DNA of 64,000 bases from an uncultured Anaerolineaceae bacterium (GTDB lineage Bacteria; Chloroflexota; Anaerolineae; Anaerolineales; Anaerolineaceae), in NCBI GenBank assembly GCA_938020565.1, contig CALIHP010000034.1, forward strand, positions 1 through 64,000. The letters run 5' to 3'. Each line of letters opens with the position of its first letter. Within the stretch, counting starts at the first letter, position 1. The position numbers and the translations under genes are program-made. Below, piece by piece: positions 55,248 to 62,726 of the stretch. The notes under the pieces were generated by a model, which searched no databases, was not told the origin of the DNA, and saw only the letters and a list, made by a program, of their open reading frames with translations.

Positions 55248-56024
55248 ATGGCGAGACGAAACAATCCACAATATGTAATTAAGTCGTATAAGAAGAAACG
55301 AAAGCTTTTGCCTTTTATGATCTGGGGCCTGGCGGGGATTATTTTCGCCAGCGGCGTATTGTTGATTTATTTCTGGTTCTCGGGCGGAAATTCTTCCGCG
55401 AACCCGGAGCCGGGAACAAGCGCGGAAGCGGCGTCCGGGAGTGGGTTCAGCTTTAATCCAATCCGGATGATTTCTGGTTTATTCGCGTCTCCAACGCCGA
55501 CGCCGACGGAAACGCCGACGATGACGCCGACCGTTCCGACCTCGACGCCGACGATTACGCCGACGGAGACGATGACGCCGACGGTAACGATGACGCCGAC
55601 GCCGGAAGGCCCGCAAATGTACACGGTTGAAGAGGGCGATAATTGCTGGTATATCGCAACCGAGAAGTTCAAGGTCCCGATGGACGTTTTCCTGGCGATT
55701 AACGGATTTACAATGCTGAATTGTTCCGTATCTCCAGGACAGGAGATTATTATTCCGGGACCGGATACCGAGCTTCCGACGGAGACGCCGATCGCGCTGA
55801 GCCAGTACAGCGCCGGACAGCAGATCGAGTATGAAGTCAAGCTGAACGATTCGCTGCGGGAAATTGTCTCGAATTTCAATTCGACGTTCGAAGAGGTTAT
55901 CCAATTGAATAAGCTTGAGGACGAGAACGCCGTACTGCGCGCCGGTCAGGTCCTGCTGATTCCGGTGAACCTGGTAACGCCGACGCCGACCCCGGTTCCA
56001 ACGTTTACGCAGATCCCGGAATAA
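55248..56024 (+). CDS. Membrane-anchored protein with two LysM domains
   Basis: A 258-residue protein: a basic N-terminus, one membrane anchor (about 23-45), a Thr-Pro repeat stalk (about 82-120) and two LysM domains (MYTVEEGDNCWYIATEKF from about 124, and YEVKLNDSLREIVSNF from about 187). LysM binds peptidoglycan or chitin-like glycans, so this probably tethers the membrane to the wall or a surface polymer. No catalytic domain is present. The start has GAAAGGA upstream. A bidirectional terminator follows. Confidence 0.85.
   Translation: MARRNNPQYVIKSYKKKRKLLPFMIWGLAGIIFASGVLLIYFWFSGGNSSANPEPGTSAEAASGSGFSFNPIRMISGLFASPTPTPTETPTMTPTVPTSTPTITPTETMTPTVTMTPTPEGPQMYTVEEGDNCWYIATEKFKVPMDVFLAINGFTMLNCSVSPGQEIIIPGPDTELPTETPIALSQYSAGQQIEYEVKLNDSLREIVSNFNSTFEEVIQLNKLEDENAVLRAGQVLLIPVNLVTPTPTPVPTFTQIPE
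55491..55604 (+). repeat. Thr-Pro coding repeat (ACG-CCG units)
   Basis: Imperfect tandem six-base units of the ACGCCG type encode the Thr-Pro stalk of the LysM protein. Such tracts can slip in replication and vary between strains. Confidence 0.75.
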
Positions 56025-56050
56025 ACTTTTTCGCCGGAACCCGAAACGAC

Positions 56051-56090
56051 AAGGCCGTGTCTTCCAGTGTATAGAAGAGGCGGCCTTTCT
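56051..56090. terminator. Bidirectional terminator between the LysM gene and the polymerase gene
   Basis: AAGGCC plus TCTTC on the left pair with GAAGA plus GGCCTT on the right, with a small internal bulge and a 9-nt loop, followed by TTTCTTTAATTT. It serves two convergent genes. Confidence 0.75.
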
Positions 56091-56134
56091 TTAATTTATA
56101 GAAGGCACGCGGATAAGCGCTGCCGCCGTGAGGT

Positions 56135-58372
56135 TTACATACCTTCGAAGCGCAGCTGCAACGAATGATTCGCGTAGTCGCTGAGGTCTTTCGCTTTAAT
56201 GCCGAACGGCCAAAGAACCGAGCTGACCGCGCGGGCGAGTAATTCACGGTATTTCGGCCGGTCGATCGGCTCGGGCGGATATTGCTCGATTGGCTGGTCC
56301 CAGTTATAAACGCCGGATGCGCTTTCAACGAATAGAAACCGCACCTTTTGTCCCGGCGCCGTGCGCTTCCCTGTCCGCTCCTGGAGCTGCAGCGCGGCGC
56401 GGACGGCGGCGGTCGGCGATTTATACGCTTCGAGCTCGCGGCTGATCCGGAACGTCAGGATCAATTCCTCGATCGCGACGTTCCCTTCGTTCAAGCAGTC
56501 CAGCGCGTCGACAAAGATTCGGAACGCCTTCGGCAGGAGATCGGAAATCTGGCGAACGTCCCAGGCGGAAGCGAGGACGTTCAGGATCTGTTTCTGGACG
56601 CTGGCGATCCAGGGCGGGCTGTCATGCCGGCGGAGTTCCAGCCCGCGGATTTTCAGGCTCCCGTCCTGGAAACAGCCAAAGTATCGGTTCGGAACGGGAA
56701 CGCGGTCGTTCGCGCGCGACGGCAGGAACGCGATCCAGCGATAAATCCCGTCCAGCGAGATCAGTAATCGTGTTTGACGGGAAATTTCGGTGAGGACGTC
56801 GTCGAAATCCGCGACCGTTCGGCAGCCGGGCTTCGCGATCCAAAGCGCGTCTACGTACATATGCAGCACGCGGAACCCCATCGATTCACAGACCTGTTTC
56901 GCGCGCATCAGGACCTCGCGCCCGCCGGCCGTTACCGCTTCGTGCGCCTCGATCCGTCCGAATCGTGCGTTTTTATAGCCGAGAAATCCAAAGCAGACGA
57001 CCAGCAGCCATTTCAGCGCGGAAGCCCGGGCGGCGTAACTTTTCCAGAGCGTTCCGTGTTTATCGGGGATCGCCAGGAGCTTATGTTTCAGTTCGACGCG
57101 TTTTTCATACAGCGGTTTCAGCGTCGCCGGAACGACACCCAGTTCCGACGACGCTGCTTCCAGTCCGTCCGGGAGCGGAATCTCCGGCGAGATATTGCTG
57201 TTGATAATAATCGCGGGGTACATCGAGGTGAAATCGAGCTGCGCGACGTTGGTATGGAAGCCGGTGATCGGCTGATAGATAAGCCCGCCGCGGTCGGAAC
57301 GGATGAGCTCGGCGCCGGTTTTAATCGTTTCAACCTGCTGCTTCTGTTCCGGGACGAGGATCCCGCGTTCGAGCGCGGTCAGCATCTGCATCGCGGAGAT
57401 TCCGGAGCCCGACGAAGCTCGGGCGGCCTGTTCGATCGGGAGCGCGGTCACGCGAGCGGTTTCGATCGTCCCATCCAGCCCGTAATCTTTCCAGAGAAGC
57501 GTGTTTTGCGTATCGATATGGCAGCGTCCGAAAAGATGCGCTTCGCGGCTGCGATAAATAACCTGCCCATAGGAGAAATAGCTGGTTTCTTTTTTCTGGC
57601 GGACGCCGTGCTCGGGATCGCGGCTGATCGCGAGCTTTTCTTCCTGTCCGGCGTCCGTCCGTTCGTTTTCTATGCCGAGCAGGAACGGGAACAGCCAGTC
57701 GTCGCCATTCTGCGTCAGGATCAGGTCGGGATCCTGCGCGGCGACGGCCTGATTCAGCGCTGGAATAATTTTTTCCCGCTCGGCGAGCCTGACGCGCTGC
57801 GGACGGGTTCCGGCCGTTTCGATCCGAAGAAAGCGCGGCGCTTCCTGCGCCGGGTTTCGGTCGGGTTCGATCGTCATGACGCGCAGGGGCGGCAGGACCG
57901 GCGCGACGTCCCAGCGTGAATTCAGGACACGGATCGTTTCCAGCGTCTGGCTCTCCTTTTCATAGCGCAGCTCGCAGTACGCCAGCGGGAACGTTCCGTA
58001 CCGGGCGGCGTGATGAATCTGGACAGCGAGATCGGCGTTATAGAACGTCAGCTCAGCGTAGCGCTTCCTGAGCCGGCGGAAGAGCGCTGCCTGTCGCGCC
58101 GGATTGTCGGTCAATATTTCTAAAACACAGATGGGGTCCGGCTTGAAAACGTCCTGCCTGACGGCGCGGCTGAGCTTCAGCACGCCCGGCGCGTTTCGCA
58201 GCTCGAGGCAGCATTGATGAAGCCGGTCCGTCGCGCCGGCGAGGTAAAACGCGATTTGAAACGGCTGCCGGAACATTCGGCGCGTTCCGTCTTCAAGGAT
58301 GAACCAGAGGCGGACGCCGTCGTTTTCATCTTCATAGAGATCCAGCAGCCAGCCCCGGACGGTCTCGTCCAT
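56135..58372 (-). CDS. Family-B DNA polymerase with altered catalytic motifs (PolB2-like)
   Basis: A 745-residue family-B polymerase. Motif A is intact (D380-F-T-S-M-Y-P). In motif B K454 is kept but the N-S-x-Y-G part reads V-V-C-F-G. Motif C, normally YxDTD, reads Y506-V-D-A-L, keeping the first Asp and replacing the second by Leu. In the exonuclease region Exo I reads TIE rather than DIE (about 167-169), while an N-G-D-D segment (222-225) resembles Exo II. The fold seems complete with no frameshift, so this looks like a specialised branch and not decay. Archaeal PolB2 shows similar losses, yet at least one member was reported active in lesion bypass. It lies 5 nt after the 114-aa gene. Confidence 0.82.
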   Translation of the reverse strand: MDETVRGWLLDLYEDENDGVRLWFILEDGTRRMFRQPFQIAFYLAGATDRLHQCCLELRNAPGVLKLSRAVRQDVFKPDPICVLEILTDNPARQAALFRRLRKRYAELTFYNADLAVQIHHAARYGTFPLAYCELRYEKESQTLETIRVLNSRWDVAPVLPPLRVMTIEPDRNPAQEAPRFLRIETAGTRPQRVRLAEREKIIPALNQAVAAQDPDLILTQNGDDWLFPFLLGIENERTDAGQEEKLAISRDPEHGVRQKKETSYFSYGQVIYRSREAHLFGRCHIDTQNTLLWKDYGLDGTIETARVTALPIEQAARASSGSGISAMQMLTALERGILVPEQKQQVETIKTGAELIRSDRGGLIYQPITGFHTNVAQLDFTSMYPAIIINSNISPEIPLPDGLEAASSELGVVPATLKPLYEKRVELKHKLLAIPDKHGTLWKSYAARASALKWLLVVCFGFLGYKNARFGRIEAHEAVTAGGREVLMRAKQVCESMGFRVLHMYVDALWIAKPGCRTVADFDDVLTEISRQTRLLISLDGIYRWIAFLPSRANDRVPVPNRYFGCFQDGSLKIRGLELRRHDSPPWIASVQKQILNVLASAWDVRQISDLLPKAFRIFVDALDCLNEGNVAIEELILTFRISRELEAYKSPTAAVRAALQLQERTGKRTAPGQKVRFLFVESASGVYNWDQPIEQYPPEPIDRPKYRELLARAVSSVLWPFGIKAKDLSDYANHSLQLRFEGM

Positions 58373-58377
58373 ACCGG

Positions 58378-58722
58378 TCAGCCCTCCTCGTCTTCGAGCG
58401 AGGCGATCAGGGATTGAATATCGGTCGAAATCGGAAGCTCGCGCTCCGGCGGCGCTTCGATTCCGAGCTTCGCGCAGAGTTCCGAAACTTTCGCTTCCGA
58501 TCGGACCAGTTTCTTATACGTTTCGAGCAGCATGCTGATCAGAAAGATATCCATCGGATACAGGTTGGCGGCGTAAGAGGCTTCAGCGATATGCAGCCTG
58601 GAGAGATCCAACAATTCGCCCAGGCAACGCTGATCTTCGCGCCTCAGCGCGCGCGCAAAGCGCGCTAACGCTTTTTCTTCTTCATACCAGGTTTGTGACG
58701 CAGATCGGATCGTTCTTCCCAT
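58378..58722 (-). CDS. Conserved hypothetical protein of the PolB module (114 aa)
   Basis: A 114-residue, mostly helical protein starting GRTIRSASQTWYEEEKALARF, followed by ARALRREDQ and a Leu-rich helix (IFLISMLLETYKKLV, about 60-75). I do not know a named function. Its place between the RecA-like gene (40 nt) and the polymerase gene (5 nt) makes it a likely linker or accessory subunit. A resemblance to small proteins near archaeal PolB genes is from memory and unverified. Confidence 0.7.
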   Translation of the reverse strand: MGRTIRSASQTWYEEEKALARFARALRREDQRCLGELLDLSRLHIAEASYAANLYPMDIFLISMLLETYKKLVRSEAKVSELCAKLGIEAPPERELPISTDIQSLIASLEDEEG

Positions 58723-58762
58723 TTTCTTTTTCCTCCTCGGAATTCAGAATTTGCCTTCTCGT

Positions 58763-59359
58763 TCAGATTAACGACAGCTGGTCCGCGGTCGATTCCCGAA
58801 CCCGTTCGCCGCGGCGCACTTCTCTCCGCTCATCCAGCTGGATAAATTCCGCTGACAGCCGCGTCAACCCGTTCCAGAGCGCGGCGAAACGCGTCGCGGC
58901 TTCGTTGGGCGGGTTGACGCTGACGATAACGAAATTTTTCGCCGCGATCGTTTTCAGGTGATCCAGCGTGTCGCGGGACAGGCGGTCGATCTCAGGCGCG
59001 CCGACGCTTTCGTCAAGAAACGTCGCGAGAAGATCGAGAACCAGAACCGGCGTCCGCGTCAGGTCGCGGCTGCTCCTGAGCAGCGCTTCCGCCTGATAGC
59101 AGGTGAACGCGCGCGACAGGAGGACGCGGCTCATCACCGCGGCCGGGTCCGGCGTCAGGCCGCGCAGCGTTTTCGCGATTCGGTACATATCGCCGCGATT
59201 CCCGCAGTCGAGGATTCGGACGGTTCGGTTCAGCGCGAGATGCGCGGCCAGCTGCAGCAGCGGCGTTCCGGCTGCATGCGGGCCGGAAATGGTGTATAAT
59301 CCTGTTTGACGGTCTGACGGGAGCGGAAGCTGCGGTCGGATATCGGCGATCGGTTTCAT
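58763..59359 (-). CDS. RecA/RadA-like protein lacking the Walker A lysine
   Basis: A 198-residue RecA-fold protein. The position of Walker A reads G26-P-H-A-A-G-T-P, so the G-x4-G frame survives but K-S/T is lost; Walker B is VLVLD (105-109). LSRAFTCYQ (82-90) is the segment typical of RadA/Rad51 relatives, and VIVSVNPP ends the core. ATP hydrolysis is therefore unlikely and a structural role probable, comparable to ImuA in known mutasomes. The ATG is 7 nt from a consensus -10 with no room for a ribosome-binding site. It heads the operon with the 114-aa protein and PolB. Confidence 0.75.
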   Translation of the reverse strand: MKPIADIRPQLPLPSDRQTGLYTISGPHAAGTPLLQLAAHLALNRTVRILDCGNRGDMYRIAKTLRGLTPDPAAVMSRVLLSRAFTCYQAEALLRSSRDLTRTPVLVLDLLATFLDESVGAPEIDRLSRDTLDHLKTIAAKNFVIVSVNPPNEAATRFAALWNGLTRLSAEFIQLDERREVRRGERVRESTADQLSLI

Positions 59360-59366
59360 ATCTCAG

Positions 59367-59395
59367 ATTATAGAACTTTAATTCTATTTTGTCAA
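59367..59395 (-). promoter_or_regulatory. Consensus promoter with inverted repeat, RecA-like/PolB operon
   Basis: On the minus strand TTGACA (59395-59390), a 17-nt spacer and TATAAT (59372-59367) match the consensus at every base. The -10 ends 7 nt before the ATG, predicting a leaderless mRNA. TAGAA-N6-TTCTA (59371-59386) forms an inverted repeat between the hexamers, well placed for a repressor. Confidence 0.85.
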
Positions 59396-59463
59396 GGGCT
59401 TTTGATCGGTGCGTTTGCGCCTTTTTTTGGTTTAATCGGCTGTCATCAGTTCTGTGATTTCAG

Positions 59464-59491
59464 TTGACATCCCCAGCGAGCAGATTATAAT
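59464..59491 (+). promoter_or_regulatory. Peroxiredoxin promoter, TTGACA-N16-TATAAT
   Basis: Both hexamers are perfect: TTGACA 59464-59469 and TATAAT 59486-59491, spacer 16. The -10 lies inside the PerR-like box. Confidence 0.8.
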
Positions 59492-59499
59492 AATTACAA
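59485..59499 (+). promoter_or_regulatory. PerR-like box over the peroxiredoxin -10
   Basis: TTATAATAATTACAA matches the PerR consensus TTATAATnATTATAA at all but one position. Its overlap with the -10 fits repression that is lifted when peroxide oxidises the regulator. No perR gene is in the window. Confidence 0.7.
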
Positions 59500-59501
59500 G
59501 T

Positions 59502-59515
59502 TAGAAGTTATTCTA
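59502..59515. promoter_or_regulatory. Second inverted repeat TAGAA-N4-TTCTA
   Basis: A perfect 5-bp inverted repeat lies just downstream of the predicted peroxiredoxin start point. It has the same half-sites as the repeat in the divergent PolB-operon promoter but a 4-nt centre. Confidence 0.4.
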
Positions 59516-59589
59516 CTATGTCGATCGCAGTCAGCCAGCCTGACGGATCGGAAGAAATTTTATAAGTACATAAGTTATGGAGAAAAATC

Positions 59590-60309
59590 ATGGAATCTGT
59601 TGAAAATCAAGTTGTGATGATGCCGCGCATTGGCGATAAAGCCCCTTCCTTTCACGCCGTTACGACGCAGGGCGATATTAATTTCCCCGCTGACTTCAGC
59701 GGCAGCTGGGTCATTCTCTTCAGCCATCCGGCTGACTTTACCCCGGTCTGCACGTCGGAATTTATGACGTTTGCGTCGCTCGAAGAAAAATTCGCGAAAG
59801 TTAATACGAAACTGGTCGGCTTGTCGGTTGACGGCCTGTACAGTCATATCGCCTGGCTGCGCACGATTAACGAAAAAATCGAGTATAAGGGAATGAAGAA
59901 CGTTGAAGTCAGGTTCCCGCTTATCGAAGATATTACGATGGAAGTTGCGACGAAATACGGGATGATCCAGCCGGGCGAAAGCAGCACGAAAGCGGTCCGC
60001 GCCGTCTTCGTTATCGATCCGAAGGGCGTTATCCGCACGATTATTTACTACCCGCTGAGCCTTGGCCGTAATTTCGACGAGTTATACCGCGTTGTCGTCG
60101 GCTTGCAGACAGCGGATGCGTTCAACGTTGCGCTGCCGGCGGATTGGCGCCCGGGCGACGACGTGATCGTTCCGACCGCGGGTTCCTGCGGCGTTGCGAA
60201 AGAGCGCATGGAGGATCGGAGCGGCGAAACGCATTGCTACGATTGGTTCTTCTGCACGAAGAAACTGGATCAGGCCACGATCGAAAAGGAACTTTTCAAG
60301 AAGGCCTGA
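59590..60309 (+). CDS. Peroxiredoxin, Prx6-like
   Basis: A 239-residue thioredoxin-fold peroxidase. The peroxidatic cysteine is C54 in DFTPVCTSE; the long C-terminal domain carries further cysteines in SCGVAKERM and HCYDWFFCTKK, as in archaeal-type Prx6 enzymes where they can resolve the sulfenic acid. It reduces H2O2 and organic peroxides. GGAG before the ATG supports the start. A PerR-like box controls the promoter, and a hairpin terminator follows. Confidence 0.92.
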   Translation: MESVENQVVMMPRIGDKAPSFHAVTTQGDINFPADFSGSWVILFSHPADFTPVCTSEFMTFASLEEKFAKVNTKLVGLSVDGLYSHIAWLRTINEKIEYKGMKNVEVRFPLIEDITMEVATKYGMIQPGESSTKAVRAVFVIDPKGVIRTIIYYPLSLGRNFDELYRVVVGLQTADAFNVALPADWRPGDDVIVPTAGSCGVAKERMEDRSGETHCYDWFFCTKKLDQATIEKELFKKA

Positions 60310-60344
60310 GTCGAAGTCTGCGCCTGAATCCAGCGCAGCCGTTT

Positions 60345-60374
60345 GGAATCCCGTCGCAGTTTGGGCGGGATTCC
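60345..60374 (+). terminator. Hairpin after the peroxiredoxin gene
   Basis: GGAATCCCG (60345-60353) pairs perfectly with CGGGATTCC (60366-60374); GTTATT follows, a weak U-tract. Confidence 0.6.
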
Positions 60375-60489
60375 GTTATTAAGCGATCCCCCGCCGATTT
60401 CAGTGTCCTCCGGCTTCCGACGCGCGGGTCTCTTCGGCGCCTCGAGCGAACGTGAAGTCTGAGAGCGGAAACAGGGCTGCACGCGGTGT

Positions 60490-60518
60490 CTGACGCTGCG
60501 GCGGCGTTGTGCTAAAAT
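60490..60518 (+). promoter_or_regulatory. smpB promoter, CTGACG-N17-TAAAAT, close to the start codon
   Basis: CTGACG (60490-60495) and TAAAAT (60513-60518) are 17 nt apart. The -10 ends 7 nt before the smpB ATG and there is no ribosome-binding site, so the mRNA is predicted leaderless. Confidence 0.6.
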
Positions 60519-60525
60519 AGAATGC

Positions 60526-60975
60526 ATGGGCGAGAAAACTGTCGCAACGAACCGGAAAGCGCGGTTCGAATATTTTATTTTGGAAACGTACGAAGCCGGA
60601 CTGGCGCTTCAGGGAACGGAGATTAAATCGATCCGCGCCGGGCAGGTCAGCATCAGCGAGGCCTACGTTCAGATTAAAAATGGACGCGAGGCATGGCTGG
60701 TCAATTGCCATGTCTCACCGTACGATCCTGCCAGCCGGTTCAATCATCAGCCGCTTCGCGAGCGGAGGCTGCTCCTGAATAAAAAGGAGATTCGCGAGCT
60801 CTGGGATCAGGTCCGGATGAAAGGGCTGACGATCGTTCCGCTTCGGATCTATTTCTCGCATGGGTACGCGAAAATAGAAATTGGCGTCGCGCGCGGGAAA
60901 AAGAATTATGATAAACGTCAGGAGATCGCGAAACGCGATTTTGAGCGCGAATCGTCGCGCAGGGGAAAAGAATAA
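60526..60975 (+). CDS. smpB: SsrA-binding protein SmpB
   Basis: A 149-residue tmRNA partner in rescue of stalled ribosomes. NRKARFEYFILETYEAGLALQGTEIKSIR and the basic tail (DKRQEIAKRDFERE) are typical. No ssrA gene is seen beside it. The start lies 7 nt past a -10 element. The L,D-transpeptidase gene starts 3 nt after its stop. Confidence 0.95.
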   Translation: MGEKTVATNRKARFEYFILETYEAGLALQGTEIKSIRAGQVSISEAYVQIKNGREAWLVNCHVSPYDPASRFNHQPLRERRLLLNKKEIRELWDQVRMKGLTIVPLRIYFSHGYAKIEIGVARGKKNYDKRQEIAKRDFERESSRRGKE

Positions 60976-60978
60976 AGG

Positions 60979-62073
60979 ATGAAATTATCGCGGAGAGATT
61001 TTTTAAAGACGACGCTGATGGCGGGCGGGCTTCTTTTACTGCCGGAGATCGCGTCCGCGACGTATGCGCAGGATCAATTTGACAGCTTTCCCGACGCGGA
61101 ATTTCTGGGACGGAATTGTCAGGCGGGGATCCTGAATTTTCGCGTTCGTCCGAGCGCGACCGCCGAGATTAATAAGATCGTTTACGAAGATACGCTGTTC
61201 CCGGTTTATCGCGAGGTCGTCGGCGAAGATGTCGCCGGAACGTATACGTCGACCTGGTATGAAACGCCGTATGGGTACGCGTTCGCGCCAGGGGTTCAGC
61301 TGGTTAAAATTGAACTGAATGAGCCGGAGACCGAGCTTCCGCCGTCGTCGACGGGCCCCGGCTTCTGGGCCGAGGTCACGGTCCCATACGTGGGGATTAT
61401 TTACGGCGCGGAACCGATATCGGCCTGGTATCAGGAGATTCAGCACCATAATCCGCGGCTCTATTATCAGCAGGTTTTCTGGATCGATGAAATCCGGCAG
61501 TCCTCCGACGGGGCGACGACGCTGTACCGTGCGAACGAGAAAATCGGCTCCTTCGGCGATATTATTTACGCCGACGCGCGCGCGTTCCGGCGGATTACGC
61601 CGGAGGAAGTCGCGCCGATTTCGCCTGAAGTCGAGAATAAACGGATCCTGGTCAACGTCAGCTATCAGACGATGACCGCCTATGAAAATGAGCAGGAGGT
61701 GTATTTCAGCCGCGTCTCGACGGGAACGCTTTACACGAACGACGGCGTCGTTACCGATAACTATTCGACGCCGGTCGGGAAACATCATCCCTGGCGGAAA
61801 TCGATCTCGCTGCATATGGCTGGTTCGCTGACGGGAAGCGGCTGGGATACGCCCGGCGTCCCCTGGAATACGCTCTTCGCGACCGGCGGCGCCGCGGTTC
61901 ATGGCGTTTTCTGGCATAACGCTTACGGGACGCCGCGTTCGCATGGCTGCGTTAACGTTAAGCCGGATGTTGCGAAATGGGTTTGGCGCTGGACGAATCC
62001 GGTCGTGGAATACGATCCTGGCGACCTGACGGTTTCCGGGCCGGTCGGGACGCTTATCGAAGTGGTCAGTTGA
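60979..62073 (+). CDS. L,D-transpeptidase (YkuD domain) with Tat-type signal
   Basis: A 364-residue exported enzyme. The N-terminus has a twin-arginine signal (SRRDFLK) and hydrophobic stretch ending near residue 30. An SH3-like region (about 45-140) precedes the YkuD domain, whose active site shows H308 and H313 (HGVFWH) and S321-H-G-C324, the catalytic Cys. It would form 3-3 peptidoglycan cross-links or attach proteins to the wall. The Tat route is read from the motif only. The stop overlaps the next start as TTGA. Confidence 0.9.
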   Translation: MKLSRRDFLKTTLMAGGLLLLPEIASATYAQDQFDSFPDAEFLGRNCQAGILNFRVRPSATAEINKIVYEDTLFPVYREVVGEDVAGTYTSTWYETPYGYAFAPGVQLVKIELNEPETELPPSSTGPGFWAEVTVPYVGIIYGAEPISAWYQEIQHHNPRLYYQQVFWIDEIRQSSDGATTLYRANEKIGSFGDIIYADARAFRRITPEEVAPISPEVENKRILVNVSYQTMTAYENEQEVYFSRVSTGTLYTNDGVVTDNYSTPVGKHHPWRKSISLHMAGSLTGSGWDTPGVPWNTLFATGGAAVHGVFWHNAYGTPRSHGCVNVKPDVAKWVWRWTNPVVEYDPGDLTVSGPVGTLIEVVS

Positions 62074-62726
62074 ACGGTTCGGTCCTGGACGGCGGAGGGA
62101 ACGGAGGCGGTTTCCCGCACGGGAAACGGGGGGCTTTCCTTTGGCTGCTGCTGGCTGGATTGCTCGTTCTCTGGTTCGGCGCGTTTGTTCCTCCGATCCT
62201 GGCGAGGAACGGGCTGCATGGCGCGGCGCGGGTTGGTTATTGGCTCTACCGGCCGATCTGCCATGAAAAGGGATACCGGTCGGTTTTTCTTTTCGGACCG
62301 CAGCGCGTCTATCCTTTAGCGCTGACGGGAGCGCCAGCCGGCATGAATTATGAGCGCGTTCTCGAAAGCGGCGAACCGATCTACCGCGCGGCGGGGGAAT
62401 TTTATGGGAACGATCGCTTCGGGTATAAAGCGGCGCTCTGCCAGCGGGATTTAGCGATTATCGGCGGCCTGGCGATTTTTACCGCGCTCTTCCTGATTTC
62501 CCGGCGGCGGATCCGTCCGCTTTCGCTTTGGATCTGGATTTTCTGCGGATGCGCGCCGATGGCGATGGACGGCGGGAGTCAGCTTTTTCCTGCGTTTTGG
62601 TCGGCTCAGGCGCGGCTGCGCGAGTCGACCTGGGAGCTGCGCGTTTTGACGGGACTGCTTTTCGGCGTTTCTACGGCGTGGCTGGCGCTCCCCTCTCTGG
62701 AAAAGAAGGATGGATCATGTCATTAA
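62070..62726 (+). CDS. DUF2085 membrane protein
   Basis: A 218-residue membrane protein with about four to five hydrophobic segments. RPICHEKGYRS, ALCQRDLAI, PMAMDGGSQ and RESTWELRVLTG are the conserved DUF2085 patches with two cysteines. Function is unknown. The TTG at 62070 overlaps the previous stop as TTGA; no other plausible start gives the complete first segment. It overlaps pgeF by 10 nt. Confidence 0.78.
   Translation: MNGSVLDGGGNGGGFPHGKRGAFLWLLLAGLLVLWFGAFVPPILARNGLHGAARVGYWLYRPICHEKGYRSVFLFGPQRVYPLALTGAPAGMNYERVLESGEPIYRAAGEFYGNDRFGYKAALCQRDLAIIGGLAIFTALFLISRRRIRPLSLWIWIFCGCAPMAMDGGSQLFPAFWSAQARLRESTWELRVLTGLLFGVSTAWLALPSLEKKDGSCH

Noticed and set aside
56135..58372. PolB as a decaying pseudogene
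   Set aside because: The 745-codon frame is intact, motif A and much of the palm are conserved, it sits in a tight operon and has a consensus promoter upstream of the operon.
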